Shown here piece after piece: positions 10,656 to 21,542 of a stretch of 25,400 nucleotides of DNA (position 1 is its first letter; every line of letters starts with the position of its first letter). The translations under genes and the position numbers were made by a program. Origin of the DNA: Tieghemiomyces parasiticus (taxonomy: Eukaryota; Kickxellomycota; Dimargaritomycetes; Dimargaritales; Dimargaritaceae). The stretch spans positions 1-25,400 of the forward strand of contig JANBPT010000706.1 of NCBI GenBank assembly GCA_027575765.1, read 5' to 3'. The notes under the pieces are model-generated. The model did no database searches. It had not been told where the DNA came from and saw only the letters and a list, made by a program, of their open reading frames with translations.

Positions 10656-12256
10656 ATGAACCCTGACTCCCACCTTGACCAGCGCGAGGCAACGACCGCC
10701 GACCGTAAGGAAGATCCGGCCGACAAGGCTTCCTGGTGGTCCACACTGTCACCATTCAGTTATCTGCCGGCGTTACCTAAGTATACCGGGCCGTTTCCAG
10801 TGGGTATTCACGACCTTGAATGGAAGAAGTCTGGACTGGCAAAGGAGCTTGCAGCGTTTAAGCCCGAGCTTTTTGATGCCGCCTACGTGACCGCCCGCAT
10901 CTACTACCCGGCCGCGCCTACAGGCCGAGAAGTTCAGCCCCATTGGCTACCCAACCCAATTTCAGTCTACGCTCAAGGTAGGCCCGTGCACAGCCATACT
11001 AATCCCCGGGTACATTATGCCCTCTAACCGCACCTCTCTCGGCCTCTGACAACCAACTTATCGACGTATATGTATATTTCTGACTCGTCCGCTAATCCAC
11101 GCAACCAGGCTATACCAACTATACCAAGTGGCCCGGATGGGCCGCTACCATTGTAGCTAATCTACTCCGTACCGCTAAATTAGACGCCCGCGTCCGACCC
11201 CCGCTCGCCGCCAGCCTTTCCGCGCCCTCGGCCGCTACGGACAAGGCCTCCAAGGTAGACACGGCCGCGGACCAAACTGCCAGCCGCTTCCCTGTAGTCT
11301 ATTTTGCCCATGGCATGGCTTCCTGTCGGTCAACCTACGCCCTCGTGTGCGGCGAGCTGGCCTCTCGCGGATTTGTCGTAGTGGTTCCAGAGTTTAGCGA
11401 CAAATCGGGCAGTCTGTGTTACTCCCCGCACATGCGAGTGGATTTTCTCCGCGTCCCCGAGAACGATGCCAATCAGGCTTACCGGTATCAACAGCTTCTC
11501 TGGCGGGCTATTGAGCTGGAGGAAACGATCCGGATGGTCGAGCGGGTAGCTGCCGGTACCGGCCAGGACCCCGGCATGCCCGCTGGCCTTGTGGAATACA
11601 GCGACCCGCACCACATCCTCACCGAGGAGGAGCTGGAGCGCGACGGCGGGTTCAGATTGAGCCATCTTCGCGGCCGCCTCGACACCGACCAAACCGTCGT
11701 AGCCGGTCATAGTTTCGGCGCGGCCACCATCCTCCAGAACCTGGCCAGCTTTACCCACCCCAATATCAAAGCGGCCGTGGCCCTCGACCCTTGGATCTAT
11801 CCGATTGGTAAAAGCCATCGCATCCCGAACCTTCCACTTCTTATTATCAACTCGGAGTTCTTCTCGCGGTGGGACGAGCATCATAACGAACTGCTCTTGC
11901 CGTACATCCAATCCAAGCAAGCGGGTGAAGCCGAGGGTACGGTACCATCGCCACCACCCGAGGGTGATGGCAATTCCCTATTTATCACAATCAACGGATC
12001 GTGCCACGAAGACCAGAGTGACGCGCCCAGCCTGCTCTACAATATGAACGGTATCCTAAAGCGGTTCAACAACCCAGAGATCGCACCACGCATCAATCCT
12101 CACCGTTGTATCAAACTCAACATGAGTGCCCTTATGACCCACATCGGCCCATACCTGTCCGCTGCTGTGCGTCAGAACCTGGTCGAGGATCCATCAGTAC
12201 TGAGCGACGCCGATAAGGTCCGGCCGCCCGAGGTTCGTATCAACCAGCGCTTCTAG
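10656..12256 (+). CDS. PAF-acetylhydrolase-like phospholipase, tandem copy 2
   Basis: Exons 10656-10977 and 11109-12256. The 131-bp intron (donor GTAGGC, acceptor ACCAG) splits the same Gly codon in phase 1 as in copy 1, giving 489 residues. The product is clearly paralogous to copy 1 end to end. It has KYTGPFPVGIHDLEW, HGMASCRSTY, GHSFG (Ser about 309), ALDPWIY (Asp about 334), INSEFF and INGSCHED (His about 407), so the catalytic triad is complete. The main differences are the first 30 residues and an extra Pro/Gly/Glu-rich loop of about nine residues just before the His strand. No targeting signal is evident. Predicted to hydrolyse PAF-like or oxidised phospholipids; the true substrate may be another short-chain ester. 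Confidence 0.9.
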
Positions 12257-12468
12257 AGCAAGGAGGCCATGGCCCTTCTTTTTTTTTTCTCCTTGGCATC
12301 TAAGGGGAGATTGGAGGAGTCAAGTGAGATGACGATATTCCTGGCCGTTCGCGCGCACCTTGTGCTGGATTCTTTTCATTCTTAAAAAAGCAAAAACAAA
12401 GTATATCGGCTGCTTGAGGCTAAAGAGCTGCATCCATGGCAATGCAGTAGTTGGCGAGGCTGCAGCGG

Positions 12469-12474
12469 AATAAA
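12469..12474 (+). terminator. Polyadenylation signal AATAAA after lipase copy 2
   Basis: AATAAA in the context CGGAATAAACA, 213 bp after the stop. The 11-base context is identical to that after copy 1, which suggests a retained duplicated 3' UTR element. Confidence 0.45.
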
Positions 12475-12589
12475 CACTTCAACGTAACCTAGCCCAGTAT
12501 GCATTGAACGGTCACCATGTGACCCGTCGCCCGTGGTCAACCGGATTCAGGCTAGCTTTTCTCTCACCTTTTACGTTTCGACATTTGCT

Positions 12590-12607
12590 ATGCCGATGTG
12601 CTCATGA
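12590..12607 (+). other. Small upstream ORF whose stop overlaps a possible start
   Basis: ATG CCG ATG TGC TCA TGA runs from 12590 to 12607. Its TGA overlaps the in-frame ATG at 12604 of the DUF4211 gene as ATGA, and the better-context ATG at 12622 follows 14 bases later. Whether it is translated depends on the transcription start, which is unknown. Confidence 0.35.
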
Positions 12608-12621
12608 GCCACCCGTACGCC

Positions 12622-14892
12622 ATGCCGCCCAAACAATCGAAACTATCACAATACTTCCAAAAGCCGAAGTTGACAGCCGCTTCCGACAAGCTAGCGAATT
12701 CCACCTCCGCCGACTGTTCACGGGCGCCTTCGTCATCAAATCCGCCCAAACCAGGACCTCCGCCTGTCTCATCAGCCCACCCGGCCAGAACTGCGCCATC
12801 GCCACCAAGCTCCGCTGACGGAGAGGGACCAGTCGCGACTGAAGACCAGGGGACGGCAAGTGCCAGTGACGACGAACAGGGAGGGGAAGGGAAACATGAC
12901 CCACCGCTGCGGTCCCGCCGCCGGCCGGCCCGCCAGATCGACCTCACCACGACGTTCGCCTCCGTCAGCAAGGAGACCTACCTCTCGGCGGCCATCGAAC
13001 AGCTTGATGCGATCCCCGCACCCCCACCCGACAGCGAGACCGAGCTGCAACTCGAAGCAGAGGATTTAGATACCGGTTTGATCATTGATGATGGCGGTGG
13101 TCGCGGTCGGCGTAAGCGTAGCAGGGACACTAAGGACCGGTTTCGCAAACTACGGCGAAATAATGGAGGACGACGGGGTTCTGGGTCTGTCTCCGGCGAT
13201 ACCAGCGGCGACGAGAGTGACGATGAGCGCCGGGAAGTTACGACGCTGAGCAGAGGATTAGGCAAGCGTTATAAGGGCCAGGTCCTAGACGATAGTGACG
13301 TCGAGACAAGATCAGAGTCGACCCTCCAACAGAAAATTTCCGAGTCGGGCGGTAAATGGCGGAGGCGCGGTCTGAAGCGGGGTCGGCAGATTCTAGGTGA
13401 TGACGACGACGAGCCTGGTAACGAGAGGCGGCCGGACCAGGATCCGGTGGTCGTCAGTGATTCAGACGAGGCGAGTAATGATAGCGAGGATTCCGATATG
13501 GCTGACTTTATCGACGACGAAGACGACCCTACCGTGGCGATCGACGGTACATCCGAGCCGTCTGCTAACCGGCGGGCCGATATACCCCCCAACGAAAGCG
13601 ACGAGGAGTTTCCGCGTTTCCAAACCATGCTACATTTCTTGGTTGCGGTTATTTTGGCTAACGGAACCGTAACAGCGCACCACCATGAGGATGGTAAGTA
13701 GGATTGATTGGCCAAGCTGGTGGACTTCCCTGCCCGTTTCCACACGGCCTGTCTCTTCTTCATTTTGAAATGACTAGTGCATTATCACCTCTCCATATCA
13801 CTGAATCCCCCTAATTTTTACCCCCCCTTCCCTTTCCAGATTATCTGTTGAAGGCTTACCGGCACTTTGAGAGGCGCATCTCGACTGTCAAGGAGAGTGT
13901 GGTGTACAGCTCCGCCTGGCTACCAAATTTTAGGGTGAGTGGAGCGCAGGCCCCAGCTATGTGGCCGTATTCGAAGCTAGTCACCTTAGACCTTTTTCCG
14001 AGCCCCGTCGCTTTTCGACATAAATGCTAACTTCCCGTATGCCTCACTCGTGTGCACTCAATCGCGGCTGCGGTACAGGAAGACTTGCTACATCTACCTT
14101 TCTACTCACACGTCGAGTGCGACCCCGACGGAAAGTGTGAGGCCTGCCACTTTGTGAACCGTACCGCCACGGCGACAGCCGTCATGTCCGGCCCCAGAGT
14201 CACCAAGACGCACATTGAGGTAAGGAAACCTGGGCCAAACCAAAGGGGGGGGCTCCGTCTATGCATTTCTACCCCGAACCCAATAATCTACAGTTAGACC
14301 GTTACCAACCCCCCTAACGTCCGGTACCGATTGCCCATTTCATTTCTCCCAGGATCTGGTGCGACTGGCCCTAGACTATCACTGGCGGACGACCGATTCC
14401 CGCCAGCGCCCAAGTCCCCTGTTGAACTTGCTAGACATCTATGTGGAAGATACCGGTGGCGACCCCTACGGAACCCGTGTCCCTAATTGTGGCGAGGTGG
14501 GCAGTAATGAGTCCAGCGATGACAATCAGTCGAGCGACTGGACGTACCTCGACGGGGCCACCCCCGTCAGCTACCGCGTGGGCCAGATTTGTGCGGCGCG
14601 CAGCGGACTCTACCACGCCATGCACCACTACTTCTTCGCCCTGGTCAGCCGGATGATAACGGCCGTCAGCCGCGCCTTGGCAGACCTAGGTCCGCCCGAT
14701 GCCTGCGAGCATGAGTTGCTGGACAGCTTTAGTCAGGCCAGCGAAGTCATGGACTGGCTCGAGAAAGGCGACACCATGGCCCGTGAATACCGCCGGTTCC
14801 AGCGCATGCTCGTTTGTGCCGAAGCGTACCACCAGTCTGGCTGGGACCGGAATGTGGGCCACTACCCTGAATTCGCCACTTATGGATTTTGA
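12622..14892 (+). CDS. DUF4211-domain nuclear protein with N-terminal PIP-box-like motif
   Basis: Four exons: 12622-13693, 13840-13934, 14079-14219 and 14353-14892, with introns of 146, 144 and 133 bp (donors GTAAGT, GTGAGT, GTAAGG), 615 residues. The C-terminal 280 residues fit DUF4211, as in human CCDC82: FPRFQTMLHFLVAV, then VYSSAWLPNF, LPFYSHVEC, a CEAC cysteine pair (409 and 412) and MSGPRVTKTHIE. The domain has no established biochemical role. The N-terminal half is disordered, with Pro/Ser-rich, basic (RGRRKRSR) and Asp/Glu/Ser-rich tracts, which suggests a nuclear protein. Residues 5-12, QSKLSQYF, fit the PCNA-binding consensus QxxLxxYF exactly. The start at 12622 has G at -3; ATG 12604 would add six residues. 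Gene identity is fairly sure, function is not. Confidence 0.85.
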
Positions 14893-16491
14893 CACTACCG
14901 ATTTTTGATGGTGAAGGCTTCCTGGCTCTCGCCTGCTTAGCCACACGCGCTGGAGATCGTTGATGCCTTCCTAGGAAAATAATAAGTATCATTATTATCG
15001 GATGTTATTTCTGATAGCGCAGGTACGGCATTGTTGAGACAAAATGTTAGTTGCAAGCGGGGAACGACAGTGGTTTGATACGTAGCCTGTCGAACCACTG
15101 TCCTTAGAACGTTGTCCCCCGGGGGAGGACGGCCGTCGATTTCGATCCATTCGAGATTCGTGCCTTGAAACTAGTTATGCTACCCTGACGCCCCGTAGTA
15201 AGTGGGCATGATGGACCTAGCCCACCTATCCACCGGACCTGCACAATCGGGGGGAAGTAGAGTCCGTGGGGAAGGGTAATGTGGGATAGATCCCCTAAGC
15301 AATCCAGTCCGGTGGAGGCGGCTGACTGGATGCAAGGGCTGCGACGGTTCACCATGCTCGACTAAAGCTCCCCCCTCACACGTGGAAAACAGTTGGGGGC
15401 AACATGGCCGTCGTCCAGCCGATGTGACTGCCACGCTATCCATGCCCCTGAAACCGGTGGCTGTGCGGCTGTTCGCCTTTGGTAAGCCGATATGCCCCCC
15501 CTCGTCACTTCTACCCTATGAACAACGACGCCCGGTCCATCCACACGTCCTGGCCATCGAAGGTATGGGCCATGGCACCGCCGTACCCTCCATATCCCAG
15601 TAACCATTACCTAATGGATGATTATTCTAGGGTCTTCTACCAAGCCCCCACCCCCTACTGCACCGCGTCCATCATCCTGCTCTGTATAGAACAATGTGTG
15701 TAGAGAATTATGGATGACTCTGTGTGGTGGCGCAGTCTTCCACTTGACAGGTTGGGATTAGGGGAGGGGGGAGTTTTTTTTCCCACCCTTCACACCCATA
15801 CATTACTAGACGAAGTCGAGTGGATGAGGCATTCTGGAAGGGAGAACCCAAGTGATACATCTTCGTTGCCCTGCTTTACTGGGTCGTTTGCCCGCTGGAT
15901 CCAGAAAGGCATACCCGCTAGATTAGCTGTGCCCATCGGAGAGGTTTACAAGGCCTCTTCCTGCGCTGCGTAAGTAAGCGGCGGCAACTCGTAGAGGCAA
16001 GCCAATCGGTTATGAGCATGGGTAACCGTCCCTCCGTACGGCGAACGTCTTGCCGAGATAGTCTGCTGAAGGAGGCCAAGTCTACATCAAACGCACCAAC
16101 CGCCACACAAGCACACGCACACTGGTCTAGCCCAGAGGCCCTTTCTACCTGTCCGCTTGTACTGTTACGAAGCCTAAGACACCAGCCCACCCTACTCGCT
16201 CCTCCCCTCCCCACGCCATTGGGCACGCGTGGATGTTTCTTCCGCCCCTTCACCTTGCCGCCCCGCCCTATCCCTCTGGGGTCACCGGCGGCCACCTCTG
16301 CCCCTCTCATCTTATTCTCCCACCTACCGGTCCGGATGACATCTCGATTCTTCTTTTTATGCGATTTGGCTGTCTGCCATCTTTTATTACCAACTCCCTC
16401 CTGTCGGTCCATTGTTCTAGCTCTTCACCCTCGCTCCCCTGCTCACGCCGCCCGGCCCCTTCTGTGAGAACCACATTACTACGTCCGCAAT
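14893..16491. other. Gene-poor region before the E2 gene
   Basis: About 1.6 kb. Just after the DUF4211 stop an AT-rich imperfect palindrome (AATAATAAGTATCATTATT, 14979-14997) may lie in the 3' UTR. A TCCCCCGGGGGA palindrome lies at 15115-15126. A minus-strand ORF resembling LINE debris occupies 15355-15104. Short plus-strand ORFs follow, including a Tyr/Pro-rich one of about 60 codons starting near 15518, none recognised. From 16080 to 16480 the plus strand is strongly pyrimidine-rich, as in many strong fungal promoters, and directly precedes the E2 start. Confidence 0.4.
15104..15355 (-). pseudogene. Possible LINE C-terminal fragment
   Basis: This minus-strand ORF of 83 codons contains SAASTGLDCLGDLSH. 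It resembles the 'G(L/I)xxLGDL' segment found after the reverse-transcriptase domain in L1-like elements. It is short, bounded by stops and has no other motif, so it is a weak call and could be chance. Confidence 0.2.
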
Positions 16492-17890
<1,399 letters not shown>

Positions 17891-18184
17891 GGTGCTCTTC
17901 CGCTTCCAAACAGTTACTTCCCCCTTTGCTGTTCACCCCCCCCTGACGATTTCCGATGCGGTGGTCCCCTGCCTTGGCACATTCCCTCGTCCCCTAGCCC
18001 GTCCTGCCTATCCAGTTACTTAACTTTTTTTTCCCCTTCGGTCCGACCCGGTCAGTTCGCACCTTGTCGGGTTAACAACACTGAAACTCCTTTCGAGGTC
18101 GTTCACTTCCCATTTAGTGCTTTGGCACCTCTCTACCGTGTGTGGCAGCTGATTTTGACCACTCGATGCAGTGTATGCTGACTC

Positions 18185-18190
18185 AATAAA
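18185..18190 (+). terminator. Polyadenylation signal of the E2 gene
   Basis: AATAAA in ACTCAATAAAGTGC, about 295 bp past the E2 stop, followed by T/GT-rich sequence and a run of A at 18213-18221. Confidence 0.6.
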
Positions 18191-18829
18191 GTGCTTATTG
18201 ACCTTACTCTTTAAAAAAAAACCATTGCATGTCAGTGGCCTACCCCTGTGCTTGATTGTGCCCGCGTAGCGATTGCCCCCACGCGGGAAACTACCGGTGC
18301 CGGTTGAGGACTGCCACAGCCATGTCGAACATGAAAACCCCGCAGTGGAGATCCTTTATTCACACCGTGTATCTCGAATAAGGCCACTGGACTGCTGTCA
18401 CAATCGAAGTGCAGGCAAGTTGGGGCTAATAATAATTATTTTCACTGCAACCACTTTGCAAGCCAAGCGATGGGGATACCACCATATATTCAATTCACAT
18501 CCCGTCCCAGGTCCAGGGCCAAGTTCAGAAATGATGCTGGCTTTCGTTGGATGAATCATAGCGAGGAGAGCAGGTGAGGCGGCGCCGTTAGTAATCGGGA
18601 CCAGCATCGTATTTTGGTTGGTTGTAGAGCACCTAGTCAGTCACAGCGTCTCAGTGTGATCTAATGGTTCGGTGGCTGGCATTTCCTCTGTTGCCCAGCT
18701 CATCATCTCCTGCGCAACTGTCACCATAGGTGTAACGTCTTAACCCCTCCTCCACTTGACTGGATTTTGGATGCCGGGTCTTCAGTCGGGCGTTAAACGT
18801 CCAATTAGTAGGGGAGAGGGTTTCCTGTC

Positions 18830-19048
18830 CTAATGTGCACCGTGAATGACTGCTGGATACCTCGTAAAAGTGTGCAATATACGCGACCCGGAAAGTGAAG
18901 CCCGTTCCCTACATTTGTTGTAAGGCAGGCCCAGCGATATCAGAGGGTAGCCGAGGGAGGAGTACCGAACTAACCAACGCGCAGCCTGGGGAGCTCGTCG
19001 GAGACGGTGGTGTATCCGCGCGCAGAGAGCGACACGACTGAGGACCAT
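18830..19048 (-). CDS. Candidate small protein with mitochondrial-type presequence
   Basis: A 72-codon ORF starting with ATG at 19048. Its first 31 residues (MVLSRVALCARIHHRLRRAP, then about eleven more ending RYSS) are rich in Arg, lack acidic residues and end in an RYSS motif like a mitochondrial cleavage site. About 105 bp upstream on the same strand is a TATA-like GAATATAAGTATA, and an AATAAA lies beyond the ORF at 18360-18355. No homologue is recognised. The true gene may be spliced, for example through GTTAGT or GTACTC donors just after the presequence. The ORF could also be chance, so confidence is low. Confidence 0.25.
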   Translation of the reverse strand: MVLSRVALCARIHHRLRRAPQAARWLVRYSSLGYPLISLGLPYNKCRERASLSGSRILHTFTRYPAVIHGAH

Positions 19049-19294
19049 CGAAGGAGAACGAGGACGACGATGTACAACGTGGTACGGAGCCGGAATCGGA
19101 CCAACCAGTTCGGAGGCGAGGCTGGAAAGAGGCTACAACTGAAAAAAATATACTTATATTCCGTCCCCTTAGGTCTGGTCCAATTTGAAGTGGCCTGGAA
19201 TGGGTGTTCCTGAAGAGGGGAAACGGCCGAGGATAATGGAGAGGTTTGCAACAGGGAAGAGAGTAGCACCATTGCGTACTACGGGAAAGTTTGG

Positions 19295-19300
19295 TATAAA
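19295..19300 (+). promoter_or_regulatory. TATA box of the secreted-protein gene
   Basis: TATAAA in TTGGTATAAAGGCG, 143 bp before the ATG at 19443. A TTTTTTTAACCCACAG acceptor-like sequence ends at 19418, so a 5' UTR intron is possible. Confidence 0.5.
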
Positions 19301-19442
19301 GGCGTGTGCTGTATCCGCCGTAAGCGACTAAGGCCTTTCCGTTCTATCCTTCACGGTCCTACGCACTTGTTTACCTCCACATTACTCCTTCTCTAATTTT
19401 TCTTTTTTTAACCCACAGCTCTATTTGTCCGTCGTACTCGCC

Positions 19443-21167
19443 ATGCAGTGTTGCCAGGCACTATTACTCGGCCTGCTTACCCTGGCCGGTGCAGCCGCCG
19501 ATATTCTGCATCCTGTAGAGCACGAAGTTCAAAGGCTGTCACCACGCGGATTTACCTATCCGAACATGTTTATCACTGATGCGGCCAACGACGTAAGTTT
19601 TAATGCAGCCGTATGAGGCCCAGTATAACCCCATGTACCGATGGTTGGCATGTTAATACCCCCTATCGCGGATACCCAGTACCCCGTCGTCGGTTGTCGT
19701 TTGACATATATACTTCCTTTTACCAACCGAGTACCCTATTAACGCATATCCGCACGTATGCCATTCCGCCCCATTATCGAACAACCTCCGAATTAGAAAC
19801 TGAACAACCTGAAGGCCCTCGTCGACAACTCGAACGACCCGGAAGTAATCAAGGCCGCCCTCGCTGATAGCTTCGCCGTCCAGGCCCACGGCTTTCTTGC
19901 CAAGTACTTGCTTGATACCCTGGAGCTCATGCTCGATCCGGCCAACGACATTGATCAATTCACCGCGCCGAATAGCCCCCTACTAAGTGGGCTACGCCCC
20001 ACCATCCAAACGGAGACCGCAGCTGCGGCAGAACTCCTGGGTGCTAACCAGGTATATGTGGATTACGATGCCCTGACCCGCCAGCAGCGGGCTGATCTGT
20101 TTATCCACCTCTACGCCCTGTCGGACTCGGATATGTCCCTCGAAACCAAAAGTATCATGGTGGAACGGCTTCTGGTCGCTGCAGTGTCTCCGGTCAGCGT
20201 CATTCCTAACGATATTGTTCAGGCCGCCGTGTGGGCCGATAGGGCCCCCTACTTGGTGACTCCCTCACCCACCACCGAGATCGAGGGTACTCTAGATACT
20301 GGATTTACTACGCCCGGCCGGTCGGCAGCCGAGAGCATTCCCCGTGGGATGGACTGGGTCATGACGACCAGCTGGCCGACCCGGTTTACCAACACTGCGT
20401 CTATCCAGCTCTTCTTGACCGATGTCCACGTACCCAAGATCAACCGCCAACTGTTGGTGACCAGCTGGGCTGCAACCATCATCACCACCCTCATTGCCAA
20501 ACCTACCAGTAGGCCCGCCTCGAAGTTCACCCGCTTTCCGCCGGCTGCCGCGGTCCGTCCGTCTCCCGACCGTTCCGCTGACCAGAGCGATTTAATTATT
20601 TTGACGAGTTTTCTTAACCGTCTGATTAGTATCGACTTTGATCGGTATGCCGACCTGGCCTACCTGGCTTTCTTCCAGGCCACCAAGGCCCGCCGCTTTG
20701 ATGCCACCGCGTGGAACTCCCTGTTGGCCCTGGGTAATGGGCTGCACCAGACGACGGCAACGTACCGTGAACACCAAGTGGGCCTGCTTACTTGCGCCTA
20801 CTCACATGGGTTTCATGGGGCCAGCTTCTTCTTACGGGGCCGCTATGAGGCACAACGCCGTGCTAACCCACCCAACCCCGGTGGCGGCAGCACCGGCGGG
20901 GACACAACGTTGCCGAGCGAGTCGCAGCAGGCACCTCGGATCAGTCGTCCAGGTCTGCGACGAGGGACGGCATTCGCCCCGGTCGCTGCCCCTCCGACCT
21001 CCCAGTTACCAGGTTCCTCTCCAAGCGTAGAGTGCAAGCTAACATTCTCCGAGTATTCGTACGCAATTCTGAGTAAGGACGGCCGGCTCGGCATCCTGGT
21101 CGACAAGGAGCATGCTGAGAAGGCTGCTGGCAGCGAGCTGCCTTTCATTCCCAAAGAGCTGCTATAA
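19443..21167 (+). CDS. Predicted secreted orphan protein
   Basis: Exons 19443-19592 and 19797-21167. The 204-bp intron (GTAAGT, ATTAG) is phase 0, giving 506 residues. Residues 1-19 (MQCCQALLLGLLTLAGAAA) are a clear signal peptide with cleavage near Ala18-Ala19, and no other membrane segment is obvious. The mature part is mostly helical with few cysteines (about 383 and 463). Residues about 407-460 form a Gly/Ser/Pro-rich linker before a short C-terminal segment starting VECKLTFSEYSY. I recognise no domain. The gene plan, a short leader exon and then one exon of 1371 nt, matches the secreted gene at 3939-5766 (1368 nt). A weak WxxxxxLG...CA pattern is also shared. It is likely exported or held in the secretory pathway; function unknown. 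Confidence 0.8.
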
Positions 21168-21542
21168 CGGGTCAGAGTCAGAGCGCACCAGTACTGGGGT
21201 TGGGATATAGAGGTGAGCGCCATGGACCGTATTAGATAGCCGAATTAAGCCCATTTAAACAATTTAGATTACAGTGGAAAAATTGGACACTTTAATACCG
21301 GGCTAGTCCCAACTGACGCGGTCGCCTTAACAACAGTGTGCGCAGTATCGACGTACGGGAACATGGAGTGCCGTAAAAGATATGAGATGAGAAAATGTTG
21401 ATAGCCAGGCGGGGGTAGGGGTAGGAGTGAGTATACAAAACAAAAATGAAAGATGCGTAAACCTAGCGCTGTTTGCTGACAGTGCGTGGGCGAGTTGCGG
21501 TGGTCAACGGGTGACGAGTGCAGCAGCTTTACAGATACATCT
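21168..21542. other. Tail-to-tail intergenic region
   Basis: About 375 bp between convergent stops of the secreted-protein gene and the signal peptidase subunit gene. It should hold both 3' UTRs. No AATAAA is seen on either strand, only A-rich variants such as ACAAAACAAAAATG near 21440. Confidence 0.4.

Larger units (their letters stand above)
12257..12621. other. Short intergenic region: lipase 2 3' end and DUF4211 promoter
   Basis: It contains a run of ten T near 12280, an A-rich patch near 12385, AATAAA at 12469-12474, and, next to the following gene, a pyrimidine-rich leader with an upstream ORF. The poly-T and AATAAA fit transcript ending for lipase copy 2. Confidence 0.45.
17891..19442. 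other. Intergenic region: E2 3' UTR, possible small minus-strand gene, promoter of the next gene
   Basis: The first 300 bp are pyrimidine-rich E2 3' UTR ending at AATAAA (18185) and a poly-A run. A 7-bp stem hairpin (CCCGCGT at 18261-18267, ACGCGGG at 18281-18287) follows. A minus-strand AATAAA (TTTATT at 18355-18360) could serve the candidate small gene at 19048-18830. A TATAAA at 19295 precedes the secreted-protein gene. Other ORFs here look like chance frames. Confidence 0.4.

Noticed and set aside
11330..11920. 196-codon minus-strand ORF
   Set aside because: Antisense shadow of the second lipase gene, whose sense strand carries the full catalytic triad; the first lipase gene gives a similar shadow ORF (8518-8006).
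13269..13763. 164-codon minus-strand Ser-rich ORF
   Set aside because: It mirrors the Asp/Glu/Ser-rich tract of the DUF4211 gene; the composition follows from the sense strand.
15918..16412. 164-codon minus-strand basic ORF
   Set aside because: It arises from the purine-rich complement of the pyrimidine-rich E2 promoter; it has no motif or gene signals of its own.
18261..18287. CCCGCGT/ACGCGGG hairpin as a terminator
   Set aside because: It lies beyond the E2 poly(A) signal in eukaryotic DNA, where hairpin terminators are not used by Pol II; the stem is only 7 bp.
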